Source: Sycobia sp. Sy_11 (Eukaryota > Arthropoda > Insecta > Hymenoptera > Epichrysomallidae). From it: 64,000 nt of DNA. The notes under the pieces were generated by a model. That model saw nothing but the letters and a program-made list of their open reading frames with translations, ran no database searches and was not told the origin of the DNA. A program made the translations under genes and the position numbers. The stretch covers positions 434,001-498,000 of the forward strand of contig JACCIC010000226.1 of NCBI GenBank assembly GCA_018907035.1. The letters are read 5' to 3'. The first letter of the stretch is position 1, and each line of letters starts with the position of its first letter. Of the stretch, positions 61,513-64,000 are shown one piece after another.

Positions 61513-64000
61513 TCAAACTGTTGCATCTATAGGGAGAACACAAAATTGTCTAGAACTTCTTTTATAAACCCCTGTTGCTATTTGAATTGTTGCGACTCTA
61601 ATAATGCCATCCTTCCCTGGGAATATTTCAATAATACGTCCTAATTTCCAACGCAGTGGAGGCAAATTTTGTTCCTTTAATAATACCATAGTTCCTACCT
61701 TAAGATTAATTTCAGAATTTTTATGCCATTTTGTGCGTATATTCAATTGATTTATATATTCTTTTTGCCAGCGAGCCCAAAAATGTTGTCTGACTCGCTG
61801 AATATGTTGCCAGGTTGATAATCTATTTAACGGAGTGGATTCAATGTTATGCTCTGGAATGTTTTTAAATAGATCGCCTATAAGGAAGTGACTAGGGGTA
61901 AGTGCTTCTAAATCATTTGGATCGGAGGATAATGGTGTGAGAGGTCGGGAGTTAAGTATTGCTTCAATCTCTATCACGTACGTATTTAACTGTTCGAAAG
62001 TAAATAATGCATCACCGATTGTTCTGACAAAGAGATATTTAAATGATCTCACGGAAGCTTCCCACAAGCCACCGAAGTGAGGAGCGCGTGGCGGACTAAA
62101 TTTCCACGTAATACCTTCATTTGCATAATATTCTTGTACCTTATTATCCTTTAAGTTTGTTTCGATTAAATTCTGTAATTCTGTCAATTCTCTTTTTGCA
62201 CCAATAAAGTTTGTACCATTATCTGTGTAAACTGTATTTGGCCTTCCACGTCTGCCGCAAAAACGACGAAATGCAGCTAAAAAAGCTTCTGTAGTCATAT
62301 CGCTCACGACTTCAATGTGTACTGCCTTACTAACAAAACAAACAAAAATAGCTACGTACACCTTAATTCGCTGTCGATTTCGAAATTTTCTTTCTTTTAT
62401 GAAAAAGGGACCGCAAAAATCTATACCTACAATTGAAAAAGGTCTAGTGATTTTTATTCTATCACTCGGCAACTGCCCCATTAAGTAATAGTTTTCCTTT
62501 GGTCGGGCCCGAAAGCATTGTATGCAACTATGTACTGTCTTTCGTACCGTATTTTTGCCATCTAGAGGCCAGTAATTTTGACGAATTGCTGCAAGAGTAC
62601 CTTGAATACCGGCATGCCACTGCTCAAGATGGATTTTTTTTATAATCAAATTTGTTACATGATGTTTAGGTAACAAAATAGGATGCTTTTGACTAAAGGA
62701 TAATTCGGTATTTTGCAACCTGCCTCCTACACGTATGATATTATCTTTATCTATAAAGGGGTTTAGTAAATATAGTTTACTCGAGTTAACAATAACCTTA
62801 TTGCTAAGTAAACTCTGGATTTCATGGCTAAATTCTAGATTTTGAATAGTCCTAATTATAATATTATGAGAATTTTTCAACTCTAAAATGGAAAGAGGTC
62901 GCAAGAATTTTGTATTTTTTGTTTTTATTTTTATAAAACGCACGCAATAGGCAATAACACGGATCAGTTTAGAGATCGAAGAGAATCTTGAAAATTCTAT
63001 CAAATTTTTAGAGTTGGTCGATATTAATGAAACTGATTCTCGCTGTTCTGGAATTTTAATGCTCTTGAGTTTCAAATTAGGCCATAATTGTTCTGCGGAT
63101 TTTAACCATGCTGGACCGTGTAGCCATAATTTATTAGTCACAAATTCTTTTGGATTCTGCCCCCTTGAAACAAAATCAGCTGGATTATGGCTAGTAGAGA
63201 CATGCTTCCATTCATTTATGTTAGTTAACTCTTGTATCTGGGAAACTCTATTAGCTACACATGTCTTTAATTTATTTGATGATGTATTTATCCAATGGAG
63301 TGTAACTGTAGAATCTGACCAAAAATGTGCCTTACTAAAATTTATGTTTAGCATTCGGACTGTACTTCTATACAATTTTGCTAAGAGTAAGGCTGCGCAT
63401 AGCTCCAATCGAGGTAGGGAAATAGATTTAACTGGAGCAACACGTGATTTAGAGCATAATAACTTGACACTATGATTTTGCATTTCATCAGTTGACCTAA
63501 TATACAAACACGCGCCATACGCCTTCTCGCTTGAATCACAAAATCCATGAACTTGAATGTCTATTGAATTCCTTAAAGGTATTGTTCTTGGTATTTTATA
63601 ATCGTTTATATACCTTAATTGATTTGTATATGTATTCCATTCATTAAAAATTTCTAACGGTACCGATTCATCCCATTCGATTTTTAGTTTCCATATTGAT
63701 TGCATAGTAATTTTAGCTGTTACTATTATCGGCGCTAATAAACCGAGAGGATCAAATAATGAAGCTATTTGTGATAGCATAATTCTCTTTGTGATCCTTC
63801 TTGTCTGATTATTGATATTTACCTTATATGTAATTTGATCCTGTTTAGCGTCCCAATAAATGCCTAATGTCTTGATTGCTGATGTTGTATCCAATAATAG
63901 GTGATCTTCATTTGATTTTTCATTCTGAAATATATTTAGTAATGCCTCATCATTTGATGACCATTGACGCAGATCGAAACCTCCATGTTTCAATAATGCA
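61513..64000 (-). CDS. BEL/Pao retrotransposon pol polyprotein, C-terminal part, intact frame
   Basis: The frame is open for 826 codons and continues past the window edge, so the first methionine near 63993 is internal and the reverse transcriptase YxDD box lies outside. The N-terminal portion is the reverse transcriptase connection with a KTLGIYWD motif. RNase H follows with D153 (HGFCDSSEKAYGACLY), E197 (PRLELCAALL), D227 (FWSDSTV) and D273 (NPADFVSRG). The integrase zinc domain has H455, H460, C490 and C493. The integrase core has D525 (VGIDFCGP), D591 (YTDNGTNF) and E645 (GGLWEASVR). The C-terminal domain is DUF5641-like (LLKEQNLPPLRWKLGRI). All catalytic residues are present and there is no stop, unlike every other transposon in the window, so this insertion looks young. 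In life it would be cleaved to convert genomic RNA to DNA and integrate it. Confidence 0.95.
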   Translation of the reverse strand, partial: ALLKHGGFDLRQWSSNDEALLNIFQNEKSNEDHLLLDTTSAIKTLGIYWDAKQDQITYKVNINNQTRRITKRIMLSQIASLFDPLGLLAPIIVTAKITMQSIWKLKIEWDESVPLEIFNEWNTYTNQLRYINDYKIPRTIPLRNSIDIQVHGFCDSSEKAYGACLYIRSTDEMQNHSVKLLCSKSRVAPVKSISLPRLELCAALLLAKLYRSTVRMLNINFSKAHFWSDSTVTLHWINTSSNKLKTCVANRVSQIQELTNINEWKHVSTSHNPADFVSRGQNPKEFVTNKLWLHGPAWLKSAEQLWPNLKLKSIKIPEQRESVSLISTNSKNLIEFSRFSSISKLIRVIAYCVRFIKIKTKNTKFLRPLSILELKNSHNIIIRTIQNLEFSHEIQSLLSNKVIVNSSKLYLLNPFIDKDNIIRVGGRLQNTELSFSQKHPILLPKHHVTNLIIKKIHLEQWHAGIQGTLAAIRQNYWPLDGKNTVRKTVHSCIQCFRARPKENYYLMGQLPSDRIKITRPFSIVGIDFCGPFFIKERKFRNRQRIKVYVAIFVCFVSKAVHIEVVSDMTTEAFLAAFRRFCGRRGRPNTVYTDNGTNFIGAKRELTELQNLIETNLKDNKVQEYYANEGITWKFSPPRAPHFGGLWEASVRSFKYLFVRTIGDALFTFEQLNTYVIEIEAILNSRPLTPLSSDPNDLEALTPSHFLIGDLFKNIPEHNIESTPLNRLSTWQHIQRVRQHFWARWQKEYINQLNIRTKWHKNSEINLKVGTMVLLKEQNLPPLRWKLGRIIEIFPGKDGIIRVATIQIATGVYKRSSRQFCVLPIDATV

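Noticed and set aside
63014..63475. 153-codon plus-strand frame
   Set aside because: It is antisense to the intact BEL/Pao pol frame with its catalytic motifs and has no motif of its own.

Overview
This is an AT-rich eukaryotic window, almost certainly from an insect nuclear genome and most plausibly an ant or other hymenopteran. The evidence is the combination of R1-clade and Jockey LINEs, mariner DNA transposons, BEL/Pao LTR elements, a Penelope-like element, a tRNA-derived SINE, very dense TA/GA/CA microsatellites, and GC-richer coding islands in AT-rich DNA. The taxon is an inference; no host gene here is diagnostic.

Most of the recognisable content is mobile DNA. From 0 to 13 kb lie a degenerate R1-clade LINE (2.1-4.4 kb), three copies of an interspersed element that carries an internal 60-bp minisatellite (A 0.25-2.04 kb, B 7.4-8.85 kb inverted, C 12.1-13.0 kb), and a Penelope-type terminal fragment with a hammerhead-like motif (10.3-10.6 kb). 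From 13.0 to 16.5 kb is a Jockey-clade LINE on the minus strand, which interrupts copy C. From 18 to 25 kb there are mariner remnants, a LINE C-terminal fragment, and an A-tract insertion with its own target duplication. From 26.9 to 28.9 kb are two more copies of the minisatellite element (E, D), the latter carrying a SINE insertion. From 31.2 to 35.55 kb is a nearly full-length but dead R1-clade LINE. From 37 to 41.3 kb are a second SINE and a decayed BEL/Pao element, followed by three mariner copies in the same orientation (41.4-44.7 kb). A complete but dead mariner with terminal inverted repeats sits at 57.2-58.4 kb. The window ends inside a BEL/Pao element whose pol frame is open for 826 codons (61.5-64 kb), the only intact transposon frame here.

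Host coding content is sparse. The best candidate is a two-exon gene on the minus strand (29547-30132) for a 167-residue protein with a signal peptide, a TATA box and a short intron with canonical splice sites; I do not recognise its family. A GC-rich terminal exon at 56242-56603 (minus) encodes about 119 residues with a hydrophobic segment near the C-terminus, probably the last exon of a membrane or GPI-anchored protein whose upstream exons lie outside what I can see. A weaker candidate exon is at 45813-46160 (minus).

The most distinctive structure is the minisatellite element. At least four copies share the same plan: a conserved left end (CTAGCA...GGCTTCGCCCGAG), two or three 60-bp units in one direction, an inversion point, a variable number of 60-bp units in the other direction, a conserved 3' region of about 0.6 kb, and a (GATAT)n tail. 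The repeated plan shows that the inverted array moves as part of the element and did not arise separately at each site.
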